A stretch of DNA of 64,000 nucleotides. It comes from Agapetus fuscipes. Taxonomy: Eukaryota > Arthropoda > Insecta > Trichoptera > Glossosomatidae. The stretch covers positions 6,510,001-6,574,000 of the forward strand of contig OX637334.1 in assembly GCA_951799405.1 (NCBI GenBank), written 5' to 3'. Shown here one piece after another: positions 1 through 11,979 of this stretch (positions within the stretch are counted from its first letter, which is position 1; each line of letters starts with the position of its first letter). Under the pieces are notes generated by a model. The model did no database searches and was not told the DNA's origin. It was given only the letters and a program-made list of their open reading frames with translations. A program made the translations under genes and the position numbers.

Positions 1-283
1 GCATCGTCAGTTTCATCACTTTTATCCCTCTTCTAGTACTAAATATCCCACAATGCGGCGCTCGTAGAGAAATCGTAGCGTGGTGAAAAACCGTAGCCGC
101 AGTGCTTGTAGATGCTGACATATAAAATCAATAGCTCTGGCGTAGAGGGACTGGCAAATGGCGGTGAAAATAAGATTTAGAAGCGGTTTCAATCATTACA
201 AAATAAAACAAGCAAGAAAGTAAAAAACGTCGTGTGGCATTTAAACAAAAAAATCATGGATTGTAATATTGTATTTTTTTATT

Positions 284-500
284 CGGTTGGTAAGACGCCA
301 ACTGACCACCAACACTGTAGTAAAAGATTCACTTTGGCAATGTCACTCTGTTACAGGAAAGGTCAGCAAAAGTTCCACGGTTGTTAGATTTGGTTTTTAA
401 ATTTATGAGTTCAAATGTGGCATCTGCATTCGTGAAATTACACGTGTCCGCTTATGGGCATACATTTTATATGAATCTCTAATGTGAGTATATCGCCACC
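284..500 (+). repeat. Family A, old diverged copy
   Basis: Recognisable from CTGACCACCAACACTG, TTCACTTTGGCAATGTCAC and the CGCTTATGGGCATACATT segment. The tail is lost. Confidence 0.65.
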
Positions 501-1340
501 TTAATAGTAGAACTGAATGAAAGATGATTTACTGGTTTGAGATATTTTCAATAAAACATTTTATTGGGAGTAACTTCTCATAGTAAGAAAACTCATTATC
601 AGTAAGTGTCCATGAAAAACTTTTAAGCTACAGGATTTTCACATTTTTTTAGTCTTTTCCCTCATATAAAATAGGAGAAAGGTGCATTAATCTGAGAAAC
701 CCATTCTTGTGTCACTCATTTAGTTTTACCTTTAAGGTATCTACTCGTATATTTAATATTAGCAATTCACATCATAGTTTATAGATAAAATTCACTGTGC
801 ATGTAGGCAATAGATTTCGAGTATTTTCTAAAAGATTTTCGTCACAAATTCAGGCTGCCTATTTTCCCATTCGGCTTTCACACACACTGTATTATACACG
901 TCACAGTGTTTCAGTCTGTGAATAATAGGTGTGCTTTCCATTTGCGGTACAGTGTTTGGTTAATAAGTAATGAGGCGGCTGTAGCAGGCGCGCAGTTCCC
1001 AGGCCGTACCGAACATGGCAGTCATGGAGGGAATAGGCGAGGATAATGTCACCTGCGCTGCTAAAACGTAATGAGTAAGTGTGTGTATGTATGTAGGAGA
1101 TGGCAGATATGTACTGATTAGCAGGCGTGTGCATAGGGTATAGGTAAATACATTTCCGGATAAATATTTTCTCCCATTCCTTTAAAATAACTCATTTGTA
1201 ATTGACTGAAGTGTTAACGATGGCTCCAGGTGTTGACCTTATATTTTTAAGGTTTAATCTGAATATCAAGCTTAAATGATTTTTTACTATATATTTCGTA
1301 CCTATAAAGCGCATGTGCCTTTATGGGATGCACATCCCTG
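501..1340. other. Unassigned sequence
   Basis: AT-rich apart from a GC-richer stretch at 970-1070 (CTGTAGCAGGCGCGCAGTTC). No exon or repeat family that I could support. Confidence 0.5.
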
Positions 1341-1346
1341 TTGATC

Positions 1347-1475
1347 CGGTCGATAGCTCAGTTGGTAGAGTGCTTGTATTCCAAGCCAAGAGCTCGTGTT
1401 CGAATTGCACCAATGCGAGGGTGTCAAAAATGACTTCCCGTTTCGGTGTTTATTTCAAACCTCAAGCACAGATTA
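1347..1475 (+). repeat. Family B, 5' third
   Basis: GGTCGATAGCTCAGTTGGTA through TTCCCGTTTCGGTGTTTATT, then runs into a LINE fragment. Confidence 0.85.
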
Positions 1476-1692
1476 GGCTTAAGATGGGTCAGGAAGAGGC
1501 GGTGATACTGGAGGGGTCTCGTGGATAGGATGGACAGTTGGAGAATTCCCCATGTAGCTGCACACAGTATACCTGGAGGACATCGCCTACAAGGAAGACC
1601 GCTAAAAAGATGAAGAGATAGCTGGCGCTCTACTTCCCAACAGATAACTACGTTCAATAACAGATAAGTAATTTAAAACAAGAAGAAGAAGG
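1473..1692 (+). mobile_element. LINE 3' end fragment with (GAA)n tail
   Basis: Encodes broken C-terminal RT sequence (DGQLENSPCSCTQYTWRTSP in one frame), then GAAGAAGAAG. A second copy lies at 5404-5690. Confidence 0.6.
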
Positions 1693-1712
1693 TAGTTACA
1701 TAATCTACAGTT

Positions 1713-1795
1713 TCTTAATAATAATAATAATTGGGCAATTTTTATATGGCGCCGTTTAGTGGCACTAGCCACCCCAAGGGCGCTTAAGGGTAGTT
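1713..1795 (-). mobile_element. Solo 3' end of family D LINE
   Basis: (TAA)n followed by GGCGCCGTTTAGTGGCACTA and CCACCCCAAGGGCGCTT, the same 3' end as the LINE at 57280-58987. Confidence 0.8.
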
Positions 1796-1837
1796 AATAT
1801 GTCGCTGCTCTTCCATGTAATTCCATTGTCACTGGTA

Positions 1838-2030
1838 TGGTCGAGCGGATAAGTTCGAACCCCGCCTGCGCTATGTCTTATTGACAAATACTTTGACCCT
1901 GGCTCAACCGATGTCATTGGGTAACTATTATTTAATAACTTATTAAAATTTTAGGTAATGAATTATTATTAATTGTTAATGCCTCTTTCTGGCTAGGCAA
2001 AATAGGTTGTATTTGTGAAAAATCCTAGAT
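1838..2030 (+). repeat. Family F SINE, tRNA-Ser/Leu-like
   Basis: TATGGTCGAGCGGATAAG with GTTCGAACCCCGC, then TTTGACCCTGGCTCAACCGA and TTTCTGGCTAGGCAAAATAG. Confidence 0.68.
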
Positions 2031-2587
2031 GGATTATGTACCTATGGCTAATGGCTCATATTTAAAACGTTAGGCATGGCGTAGAAGAAAAACATGACTA
2101 AAGCAAAATACAACATACTTCAGGCCTAAAATATAAATGCATCTTCAATCTTTTTTTATTAATTTGCCTTTCAAGATTTTTCATCCTTGTTTTTGTAAAA
2201 ATATTTTTTAAAAAAACAACTGATTTGTTTAGACCTCAGCATTTACCTTAACAATCGTTAATAGGCAAACAATAAATAAAGGAGACATAAGATAACAGCA
2301 ATATATGTACCTACGTACATCAAAAATAAATGCATTTAATTTAAGGTAGCATTAACGTTAGTAGCATTTTAAAAAGTTCTTAGTACCTACCTAAATAAAA
2401 AGTTAAATTACTTAGGTATAAAAAATACAATTTGTTAGTATAATATAATGTCAAAGAAAACTGCAAAAGAAAGAGCTACGACATCTTTGACGGTTACCTG
2501 GGTACCTATTGTAGCAATACCTCGGTGATGGCCTAGGACATCAGTGACTTGGCACGCTAAATGGCTTGGATAAATAAGACGAAAAAC

Positions 2588-2886
2588 ATTAGGATGATTT
2601 ATTTGGTGAGCGCTGTTTTCATGCGAATCACACCACAAAACCCCCAGCTAGCTTGGCCGTCGCTACGAAAAGCGGCAATTCCCAATCAAGACCCATTTGC
2701 TGTAGAGCTGAATTGACCATTGGTGATCCATTTATAACAACAGATTTTTCTTTTAACCCGTCAAAGGGCAGATTCGAAAAGAAATATAAAAAAAAATGCT
2801 CTGCCTGGGATCGAGCCCACGTCCTTTCGATAACGAGTCCGAAGCGTGAACCATTAGATGCATTAGACTATGTAAGTCCCACTCAT
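2588..2886 (-). repeat. Family C, full length, old
   Basis: TTAGGATGATTTATTTGGTG to TTAGACTATGTAAGTCCC. Confidence 0.8.
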
Positions 2887-2889
2887 TTC

Positions 2890-3265
2890 TTTGATATTGA
2901 TCAAAGTAGGTATGTACGTATTTTCTCAAAAAAAAAACAAAATGAAGTATCTCTCAGAATAAACAAATGTCTGTTATTTGCTGTAATTCCTTTAGTCTGG
3001 CCGTGACGTGATGCTCTGATAGAATAAGCGTCCGTCTGTCCCCTCCCCTCACCCTCTAGCTCAGCAGGCCCCGCCCCCTGGACGCCATCTTGTTCCCCTC
3101 GCCCCGCCCACGGGGGGTTGCCATGACAATGAGGGGATGGACTGGATCCTAGGCATTATTTCATGAATATTAATTAATTTAAAAATATGGATAGCGAAAG
3201 AAAATGCTACAAGATTTTGAGAATTACGATGAAATAATTAGAGGCTGAACAACCCTTGCTGAACA
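2890..3265. other. Unassigned sequence with GC-rich patch
   Basis: 3025-3135 is strongly GC-rich with GGCCCCGCCCCCTGG and CCCCGCCCACGGG boxes. It could be a promoter or CpG island, but no gene is visible beside it. Confidence 0.3.
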
Positions 3266-3325
3266 ACTTGGTTCACTTTGTCAATATTACCCCGGTTTCA
3301 GGGAAGGTCACCTAGAAAATTGTTG
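3266..3325 (+). repeat. Family A, short 5' fragment
   Basis: Only GGTTCACTTTGTCAATATTA to TTTCAGGGAAGGTC remains. Confidence 0.55.
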
Positions 3326-3642
3326 GAAAAATATTTCATTTAACTTTCACTTAACCTTCATTAATTTCGATTCTGAAAATACCTATTTCAATTTTTAAAA
3401 TATCTATATATAAATTGTAAACTTCATGTTTGTTTTGCATTTTTCTCGGTGATCAAACATCTATGTAATTAGAGCCCTTAGAAACGATCAAAAAAGTAGT
3501 ATTTCACCTTTTCTGTAGAAACCCAGCCGTGTGGCGTCACAATTTAATATCTTTGAAATTTTTGCGGTGACATTTTGATTTTTAAAGAAGAAATATTTTA
3601 GAAAAATAAGTGCTACATCCACGAAAAGAAAAATAACAGAAA

Positions 3643-3747
3643 CACCGAAACCGAAAATCATTTCTGACACCCTAGGTGGAGATCGAACCATAGCCTTTTG
3701 GCAAAGAAATGCAAGCATTTTTATAAACCAACTGATCTATCGACGAA
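3643..3747 (-). repeat. Family B, 5' third
   Basis: AAAATCATTTCTGACACCCT to AACTGATCTATCGACG. The B box is mutated. Confidence 0.75.
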
Positions 3748-4103
3748 AATTTACAAAAATACATACTTATTACAGTTAAATTTGCATAAAACAGTCGTGT
3801 AAATGCGATTCTGCCTCGGGTGTGCGGTGTTTGACAAAATATTGAATTAGGAGCCCATTGTGTCGGCGATGAGGGGGTTGTAGTAAGGACGGGATGGGCA
3901 GGGGTTCTCCCTGCTCCCCAAACGGGGTGGTCACCCCCCCCCCCCCCACAATAACCAGCGGGTGGGGTTATGTTGTGTTGTCGGGGTTTGCTAAAGCGAT
4001 GAGACGCATGGAATTCTTACAGTTGAAAGCTGTGCATTAAAAAAAGGCAACGTTGTACAAATTGCCGAGTTAGATCTTCAGTTTTTTTTTTTTGTAATCG
4101 GAA

Positions 4104-4271
4104 GCGCTATTCTGCTAAATTCCTTACGACCTACGGCGACGAGCTGGCGATTCGTGTCCAAAAATAAGATGTGCTTTGATTTTTTATCTATAGAGTTCTT
4201 TCCTGACTTGTTTTGGACACGAACCGCCAGCTCGTCGCCTTAAGGTAGTAAGGAATTTAGCAGAATAGCGC
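4104..4271. mobile_element. Foldback MITE, GCGCTATTCTGCTAAATTCC type
   Basis: Two roughly 60-bp inverted arms (GCGCTATTCTGCTAAATTCC ... GGCGACGAGCTGGCG) surround a loop of about 45 bp. The same ends occur at 52952-53788. Confidence 0.75.
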
Positions 4272-4337
4272 ATCAGAGCGCCTTTTAGAAACAAAGTTTG
4301 TTCACTCTTACGCATTCTGCAGGTGTGTTTACTTTCT

Positions 4338-4652
4338 TTTTAGAAACGGGAAATCCTTTCTGACACCCTCGCCTCGGTGGGGATCGAACCCTTGCTCTCG
4401 GCATGGAATGCAACCATTTTACCAACTGAGCCATCGACCGAACTTTTTATGAAGTTGTTTGCCGCTACAAAGCACCGATTCTCAAGCAAGACCCAGTTGC
4501 TGTAAGGTTGGATGGACTTTTGGGGACCGGTCTTTGGAAAAGGCAATGAAATTTCCAACCCAGCCTTTGACGACACGATTTCTCAGACCAGTTACCAACA
4601 CGGCCTTCCATTTACAAGTCCGGAGCGTTACCACTAGACTATGGACCATCCT
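4338..4652 (-). repeat. Composite C-B SINE
   Basis: Minus strand: a family C unit (4652-4448) is followed after CAAACAACTTCATAAAAAGTTC by a family B head (4443-4338). The AAAAAGT junction is the same as at 9815-9828 and 22185-22196. Confidence 0.8.
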
Positions 4653-5177
4653 GTTTGACAAAATTTTCAAGCAACGTTGTCAAACTCACACCACACATTC
4701 CTCTGTAAAGTAAGGAGCTTGAGCGTGTATGGTGGAAGCACAAAGCTCTGTACCTACACAAGGTTTCGGTAAATGTTCGCAAATGTAAAGCCAGATTAAG
4801 GTTATTATGCTCTTTTAAACACACGTTATACCTACTGGCACACAAGCGGTGCGCTTAGCGCTTTCACGGCTGCTTGAGCTAATAATGCCCGCGTAGCTCA
4901 GGGGCTGACAATCTGTGACACTACAGTGGACTCGGAACATATTCTATAGACGAAAAAATGTTGTGTCACACGGCTGGGCTGCTGGAGAAAAGGCATATCC
5001 TGAGGCATTCTTCTAGTTTGTGCCTCTTTAACATAAATTAGTAATCTGTTGTCGTCACATAGGATGAGAAGGATGCTCAACTTTGGCTGGTGAATAGCGT
5101 TGGAAGGCAAGCATAGTTTGAGGTAGAAGTTAAAAGAAGCTAAGGTTCAACTTGGGCAGTAGCATCTCAAGAGCCCT

Positions 5178-5394
5178 CTGCAAGCGTTGCTGTCGCTATG
5201 AAAAGCACCAATTCTCAAGCAAAAATCCAGTTGCTGTAAGGATGGGTGTAATGTAGGTGACTGGTCTCTGGTAAAGGTATGAATGAATTTTTCTGCACAT
5301 TTGAAAATATAAACGGTATTTTTTTTTTGTGGATTCGAATCCTAGACCTTACATTCACGAGTCCAAAGCGCTAACCACTTGACTAAGAACCGAT
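5178..5394 (-). repeat. Family C, tail lost
   Basis: TCTCAAGCAAAAATCCAGTT to CCACTTGACTAAGAACCG. Confidence 0.78.
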
Positions 5395-5403
5395 CAAACC
5401 CCT

Positions 5404-5690
5404 TCTTCTTCTTTGGTTTGAGATCACTAATCTGTTATCAAACAGAAGTTGTCCTCTTGGGAAGTAGAGCACTAGCTATCTCTCTATCCCTTTAGCGGTC
5501 TTCCTTGCAGGCGATGTCCTTCAGGTATACTGTGGGCAGCCACATGGGGGATCCTCCGACTATCCATCCTATCCAGTACCACAACCTCTTCTTGCCCCAT
5601 CTCACTATGTCCTTTGTATGGCAGGTATCTCTTACACTTTTGTAATCGCGGTAAAAGTTTGTTGGTCGCTGGTATAACAGGATATAAGCC
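5404..5690 (-). mobile_element. LINE 3' end fragment with (TTC)n
   Basis: Minus strand reads ...KSVRDTCHTKDIVRWGKKRL and GHRLQGRPLKG, broken by stops. Related to 1473-1692. Confidence 0.6.
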
Positions 5691-5918
5691 GTAGAGAGGA
5701 GACGGAGCATTTGAAAACACAGTTTTTTTCATTTAAGTAGATGTTTATCCTGCACATGTATTACAGCTTGCTACGAAGCTACCGTAGAGCATATAAATTG
5801 TGCTACGATTATGTAGATACAAAAAAACTAGACTTTTCCCAACGGATACTAAATGTTGGTTCAGCAAGTCTTTCTTAGATCTTAGGTGCAATGATATATT
5901 CACAAATCATACTTATAT

Positions 5919-6120
5919 TTAATGCAAGCACACAAGCCAGCATACTCAAGTTTACAAATACTGCAAATTTACCTACTTACAAAATAACGTACAAACGTCA
6001 AATTAACATAGACTCTGTAACTCCTACCGCCCTTCCCTGAAATATGGGTGGCTTTCATATGGGTGGCTTTCGTAAAAGTGAACAAAGTTTTCACATGGGA
6101 GATCAGCCTCATACCACGAT
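5919..6120 (-). repeat. Family A, diverged, with internal 15-bp duplication
   Basis: Head segment contains ATATGGGTGGCTTTC twice in a row (6049-6070), a local duplication inside the copy. Confidence 0.65.
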
Positions 6121-6124
6121 GGTA

Positions 6125-6850
6125 CCAAATATTGGTTCAGCAAGTCTTGTCAAATATAGAAAGCCTTTAAAAACTTTGTTAAATTTTACAACAACAAAAA
6201 AACGGCTTTACACGGCTTAAATGACTGTATCAATATTTATGTAGGTAAAAATTATCTAGATCCTTTATAGTAAGCCCTTAAACCTTTTTTACGCTTGGAT
6301 ACAAGGCTAGTTTTTTTGTGAAGAAAGAGAGCATTCATTAGTATCGATAAATGAGCGAAAAAGTTTGTGTGAAAAACCGCGTTTTATCAAAAAAAAATCT
6401 AATAGGTATACATAACAAATCCATTTTTAAAGCGAAGTAACCGAATAACGTAGCATTACATTCGACTTTCAATATTCTGTCATTTATTTATGGTATTTAA
6501 CTAACGTAAAGTCTTTTAGGTAAATATTTATCTCAGTGTGTATGGCATAACGTCCTCACAGGTGGAATAAGTATTAATAACAAGGAGACTCGAGTCCTGG
6601 ACGACTGTGGACCATGGTACAACTTATGTATAATGCGATGTATAAGAAGGATCTTATTGTAGCGTGCCACCCTAAGCGTAGAGGCTATGTTCCCCATCTA
6701 CGAGGGCAAACAAAGATAGGGAGAACCTTGCTTAGGGTGACTGTGTGGAGAACTTCTTGCTTTCAGTAAAAAAAAAAGCATTGCTGGCAGATTTGTCATG
6801 TAAATGACACTGTGGACCCGGCATATTTAAAATACCCCTCGGTCACCCAT
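6125..6850. other. Unassigned sequence
   Basis: AT-rich, non-coding. A possible short inverted repeat CACCCTAAGC / GCTTAGGGTG lies at 6667-6740. Confidence 0.35.
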
Positions 6851-6857
6851 ATTAAAT

Positions 6858-7062
6858 TTTAAAAATAGTTTTCCGATAATCACGGATGGTTCACTTTGCC
6901 AATCTCACCTGTGTTTAAAGGGAATGTCGTCAAAAGTTGCAGAGTCTATGTTCATTTGAAGTTGGCATTTTTTTATTTGTAAGTACACATACAGCATTTG
7001 TAAGTGTGAACTTTCACGTGTCTGTTTGTTGGCATGCATTGAATATAATTTTTAAAATAAAT
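6858..7062 (+). repeat. Family A, tail lost
   Basis: GGTTCACTTTGCCAATCTCA through CATGCATTGAATATAA. The start is missing. Confidence 0.7.
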
Positions 7063-7064
7063 TT

Positions 7065-7690
7065 ATAAAGATTGAAAGCATTACATATTTTTATGAATAA
7101 TAAATTTTTATTTCAAAAATACTATCAATTTCAAAAATATTTTTAATAATATTATGCAAATAAATATAATCAAAAGCTTAAAGTAAAAATGACCTTCCCT
7201 TGATATGGAACAATATATTTCTTTTTTTTTAATAAATATAAACGTTTTGGGTCCTCAGACCAACATCAGGAATTTTTTTGTTCTTAATACTCTTTTGTAA
7301 CAATAAAAAATAATTTTCAGTGCCTCAAACCTTTTAAAAGTACAACTATGGAAATAACAATCAATATATACAACGATATTATTAGTGCGGTGTGTACAGG
7401 TAACATAATACCATCTAGTGATGTGGAATACACACAAGATGAAAGTGGTATGTGTAACAGACCAAAACATAATTACTACTTTCGTTCGAAGGTAGTCAGT
7501 GATTTGTGACAAAGTGTTTTTCAAATTCAGTTCATCCTCAGTCGCCGTACAGATAGGATGTTCTCTTGAAGACGTCGGCTACGTCGCTGACGAAACGTAG
7601 AGAATAATGTAAGTTCTCACCGAACGGTTCGTTAAATATCCGAAAATTAATATAATTGTCAATCAATATATTATTTATTTAAAAAAAAAA
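7065..7690. other. Unassigned sequence
   Basis: AT-rich. GTCGCCGTACAGATAGGATG to GACGAAACGTAGAG (7540-7595) looks like a decayed element but I cannot place it. Confidence 0.35.
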
Positions 7691-7849
7691 CTTTCCTTGA
7701 TATTATTATTGGTCACTTCACATATACATATAAGAAACCCGGTGGTACAAACTGGCTAGAAAAGAGAGTAAGGGATGAGAAGGGAGTGTAAGAAAGGGGG
7801 TGGGGATGTATAGACGTAGGGGAATGTGAGAGTAGGGGGGGGGGGGGTC

Positions 7850-7992
7850 CTCTAACGTCAGCCAGGACGTCGGTTGCTCCACGTGGAATGAGATCAGGAG
7901 CACTGAAGACGCACCTTTTATGTGGTTTATGAGTGTCACAAGTGAAGATTTGAGAACTCTATAGAGCTTAAGTTTTTGCGAAATTTTTTGAA
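7850..7992 (+). mobile_element. CR1-like LINE 3' remnant
   Basis: CGTGGAATGAGATCAGGAGCACTGAAGACG encodes the family's S(F)xALKTHL C terminus. Preceded by a run of 12 G. Confidence 0.5.
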
Positions 7993-8040
7993 AAAAATTC
8001 AAACTACTGAATAACGTTAACGCATTAGACTGCTACATAG

Positions 8041-8285
8041 CAGTGGCGAAGGGTGCCATACAAGCCGGTTTCCATCGGCTTCCCTTTTAAAATGATGTAA
8101 CAAAGTATGTATTTAAAAAAATATAGGCACAAAATAAAAAAATACATTTAAAACCAAATAAACAATACGTATTTTTCCCCCATTGAAACCATGCAGTCTA
8201 CTTTATTATCATTTTTGCCTCATTTTAAACGGGAAACCGATGGGAATCGGCTTGTACCACCCACCAATGGCACCCTTCGCCACTG
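8041..8285. mobile_element. hAT-type MITE with 8-bp TSD
   Basis: Terminal inverted repeats CAGTGGCGAAGGGTGCC (longer with mismatches) bound 245 bp. The flanks carry the 8-bp duplication CTACATAG (8033-8040 and 8286-8293). Non-coding. It is inserted at the 5' edge of a family C SINE. Confidence 0.88.
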
Positions 8286-8530
8286 CTACATAGTCTAGTG
8301 GTTAACACTTCGGACTCGTGATTGGAAGTTAGTGGGTTCGATTATCTTTTTTGGGTTAAAACATTAATTTGCCTTTACCAAAAACCGGTCACCATAGGTC
8401 CATCCAGCTTTACACGAACTGGATCTCGCTAGAGAAATGGCGTATTCTACAGCGACGACCAAGGGTTCTTGAGGTGTGATTCACACAAAAACAGCGCTCA
8501 CCAAATAAATTTATTTTCATTATCATTAAA
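8286..8530 (+). repeat. Family C, with a hAT MITE at its 5' edge
   Basis: TAGTCTAGTGGTTAACACTT to CGCTCACCAAATAAATTTAT. The MITE 8041-8285 duplicated CTACATAG at its first bases. Confidence 0.85.
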
Positions 8531-8965
8531 TTTATTTTTATTATTATTACTACTAAATAAAAGAGTGTCGCTTTTCATGGCGAAAACATTTATTTAAATG
8601 TAATCGATTTCTGCGGGAAACTTTTTCAGCCTGGCAATAAATAACTAAATCATCCCTAATTCGTTCCGGGATCTAAATTTGAAAACGATGAAAGGGGGGA
8701 CTTGCCCGAAGGCGCGCCAAAAGAAAATTTCATCTCAAAATGGCCACCGTTTCCTTTGGGGGGAGGGAGACGAGGGGGGTCGGGAGGGGATGTATTTACA
8801 CAGGCTACGAGGATATGCTTTAGTATTTACTTTTGCCGCTGCCACCCCCGGCAGAATGATATGCTTACGCGTGAAGGCATTCCAAAAATATGTATTCTGA
8901 TATTTATTTAAAGCGACTGTAGAGCGTCGATATCAATATAATATTCTGACGTTACCTGATATCCC

Positions 8966-9213
8966 TTGACTTATATTTTGGTATGAGGCTGACCACCCAT
9001 GTTGTTATAAAAAATCACTTTTCCAATATCACCCCTGTTTCAGGGAAGGTCGGCAAAAGTTGTTGGGTGTAACACTGTTCGTTTAAGTTTAGGTTTTTAA
9101 TTTGTAAGTGAACATGCAGCATTTGTAAGCGCGACCATACACTTGACTGTTTATGGCCATGCATTCAATATGGATTTATAATGTTACTATAACTTAAATT
9201 ATAGATTATATAG
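8966..9213 (+). repeat. Family A, nearly full length
   Basis: Begins CTTGACTTATATTTTGG and ends in TTAAATTATAGATTATATAG. Confidence 0.8.
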
Positions 9214-9587
9214 AGAAAAACAAATGGTTAATTGCTCTACACAAATTAAAAAAAATAGCTGTAACGGAACGCTTAAAAAACTGTTATTCTTTTCAACACG
9301 GTTCTTAAAACATGTTTTTTATTCTATTTTTTTTTTCTATTGGCCATTTTATTCTATTGGCCATTGTAAAGGTAAATATAGGGAATGAAATAATATTGGC
9401 CTCATTTATAATGCTAACATTCAAAATTGGACGCTCATCATTGGGCACCGTCAAGGAATCTCTACAGCATATCGTGCTAAAGGTTATGTCATAATGACGG
9501 ATCCATAGTCACTATACATGACATCAAAATCAGGAAGAGTGGAAAACCGACGATAATAATGATATTAGATGATTTATTTGGTCAGCG

Positions 9588-10082
9588 CTTCACCGGTAAG
9601 TAGTTCAGTGGTATCACTTCGGACTCGGAATGGGAAGGTTGTGGGTTCGATTCCTGGCGGAAAATATACCATTTATATTTTCAAATTTGCTCTTCGCTGA
9701 GTTGAAAAATTCATAAAACTTTTACCAATGACCGGTCATCAAAGGTCCATCCAGCCTTACAGCAACTGGGTCTTGCTTGAGAATTGGCGCTTTGTAGCGA
9801 CGACGATCAAGCTCCTAAAAAAGTCGATAGCTCAATTGGTAGAATGCTTGCATTCCATGCCGAGAGCAAGGTTTCGATCTCAAGGTTTACTCAGCCTTCA
9901 CAAGAAATGAGAACCAGGCCCCCCGGGAGCTGGGAAACCCCCACTCCAACTAAAAGTGGTTGATGTGAGGCCGACCCCCTTACCTGTAAAAAATAAATAG
10001 GTCCCCAATCGCCACATGCGATCCCTTCGGGGATAACACAGGCAAGAAGTTACACTATATGTGTAGCTTAGTTGCATTTATT
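9588..10082 (+). repeat. Composite C-B SINE
   Basis: Family C 9588-9815 (CACTTCGGACTCGGAATGGG, ACTGGGTCTTGCTTGAGAAT) joins through CAAGCTCCTAAAAAAGTCGA to a family B copy (9825-10082) that lacks about 60 bp after its B box. Confidence 0.82.
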
Positions 10083-10084
10083 GC

Positions 10085-10298
10085 TGTTTTTGTGTGAATC
10101 ACACCTCAAAAGCCCTCTGCGAGCTTGTTTGTCACTATAGAAAGCGCCAATTCTCAAGGAAGGCCCAGTTGCTATAAGGCTGGATCGACCTTTGGTGACC
10201 AGTTCGGTAAAATGGTATTTTTTTGTGCTCCGCCTGGATTCGAACCTATGATCTTCCATTAACGAACCCGAAGCGCTACCACTAGACTACGAACCGGT
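10085..10298 (-). repeat. Family C SINE
   Basis: GTGTGAATCACACCTCAAAA to ACCACTAGACTACGAACCGG. Abuts the composite C-B copy in the opposite orientation. Confidence 0.8.
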
Positions 10299-10735
10299 CT
10301 AAAATAAGTAAGGATGTAGTATTTTTTGTGATTTTACACTTATCAGACCAAAGTTTGAGGGTGTCTGAAAATCACAGATCAAAAGTACATAGTGAACAAT
10401 AAACGCAACTTCCTAAGCTGCACATCTAGTGCATCTTTTTTCCGCGTTGTCCTCGAAAAGTAAGCATATGGTATGTGGAATCCAAGTAATTAAAAAAGAA
10501 TCAAGTAAGGGTTATGGCCTTACCCCAACCACAGCATTAAGGGCCTGTTGAACTAAACTCCAATCAGACAAAATATAAAATTTAGTGTGATTTCTCCCAA
10601 AAAATAAAAATTTTGGTTGCACGTACGTAAATCAGCTGATGTACATCATATTTCCTGTTCAAAATCCATTATATTATTATCCACTTATTATTTAGTCGAG
10701 GTTCTTACCAGAACTAAGCAATTAAACTTATTACG

Positions 10736-10846
10736 CCTTATTCATAAAAAGGTTTTAATTTTTAAACCAGTATAAGGTCGGTTTTCCCATACTAATAAGC
10801 TGGTTTAACTCCGGTTTTGAGTTCAACCAATCTAATGAATAAGGCC
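10736..10846. repeat. Short inverted repeat element (MITE-like)
   Basis: CCTTATTCAT at the left and ATGAATAAGG at the right, with an inner pair AAACCAG...CTGGTTT. About 110 bp. Confidence 0.4.
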
Positions 10847-10967
10847 GGATGTGTCAATCAAATATTGGTTGGAGGTTGGTGCAAGAGTTCCCAAGTCCTT
10901 AAAGTGGATATTTTCTAGCAACAACCAAACCTTGCCGATACTTTATTATGGGTTTGAAATTAATCCT

Positions 10968-11055
10968 CGAAACGGGAAATCTTTCCTGACACCCTTGGTA
11001 GGGATCGAATTCTTCCCTTTTTGGCATGAAACGCAATAATTTTGCTATCTGGGTT
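10968..11055 (-). repeat. Family B, 5' fragment
   Basis: CGAAACGGGAAATCTTTCCT to GCAATAATTTTGCTATCTGG. Confidence 0.7.
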
Positions 11056-11693
11056 TTTTTACGGGCTATGCTGTTATGTCATAATGATGCTATCGAGCAT
11101 ACAGATATTTAAATTTCTTGACAAAACACATGTAAAGGCATATCTAGGTAAACTGAAAAGGCCTTCACAACTTGGCAATTTCACTAGCCCCTTTACTGGC
11201 AATTTTATGATTCCCATGTGAGCTAGTCTGCCACCATAAGCTCGCCTCAGGCCTTGTCGGGTCACACATGTTACAAAGGCTTTATTCGCAAACAGAGCCT
11301 TTGTCGAAAGCCAAATTTTAGCAGCTTGCGGCTGTGCGATCTGCCAGCAAAGGCAAATTTTGTCATAAACGTGAAAGCAGGTAAAAAAAATAATAAAACG
11401 CTTTTAAAGTATCTATTCGCATATTGAAATAGAAAATCTGCTTTTTTTTCAGTTCGATTAACTCTAAAGAGTTAATCCTGTCAATAACTCTCCAGTAGAA
11501 GTCTTGCAATCTAAAGCCAAAGATCTAGGGTTTGATCCCTGCCAAGAGTGTTGGAAAAGATGTTACTTTTCGGTAGTTAAGTATTTCAACTACAAAAATG
11601 TGAGTATACTAAACCTACGTCCATGGTTCACTCAGTCTTCACAAATTTGAGAATCTGCCCCTCAGCAGCATTTAACTTCTATTTTTATCATCA

Positions 11694-11858
11694 TTGTTCA
11701 CTTTGCCAATTTGGCAAGAGTTGCAGAGTTTATGTTCATTATAGATTTTTATTTAAGTCCACATGCAGAATGTGTAAGCGTGAACTTATTTTTGTCTGAA
11801 AATATTTCATATGAATCCGAAATCTTAATATAGCTTTGCAACTCAAATTATAGATAGC
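11694..11858 (+). repeat. Family A, internal deletion
   Basis: TTCACTTTGCCAATTTGGCAAGAG shows loss of the CACCCCTGTTTCAGGGAAGG block. The tail reads TTTGCAACTCAAATTATAG. Confidence 0.7.
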
Positions 11859-11867
11859 CATCTTATA

Positions 11868-11975
11868 TCCGTCCTGTATGACGAAATGAAAGAAGTGTGA
11901 TAGGACAGAACAAAGTGTTTTCATTTGCGGCGGTACTGTCCACCCTTAGCGGAATATTGGCTAGAACCCCGAACA
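11868..11975 (+). mobile_element. LINE 3' end fragment
   Basis: GACAGAACAAAGTGTTTTC and CCACCCTTAGCGGAATATTG match the end of the 28255-28560 element. Confidence 0.45.
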
Positions 11976-11979
11976 GCTT

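Noticed and set aside
7255..7524. 89-codon minus-strand open frame
   Set aside because: AT-rich, Tyr/Phe/Ile composition, no motif and no splice context.
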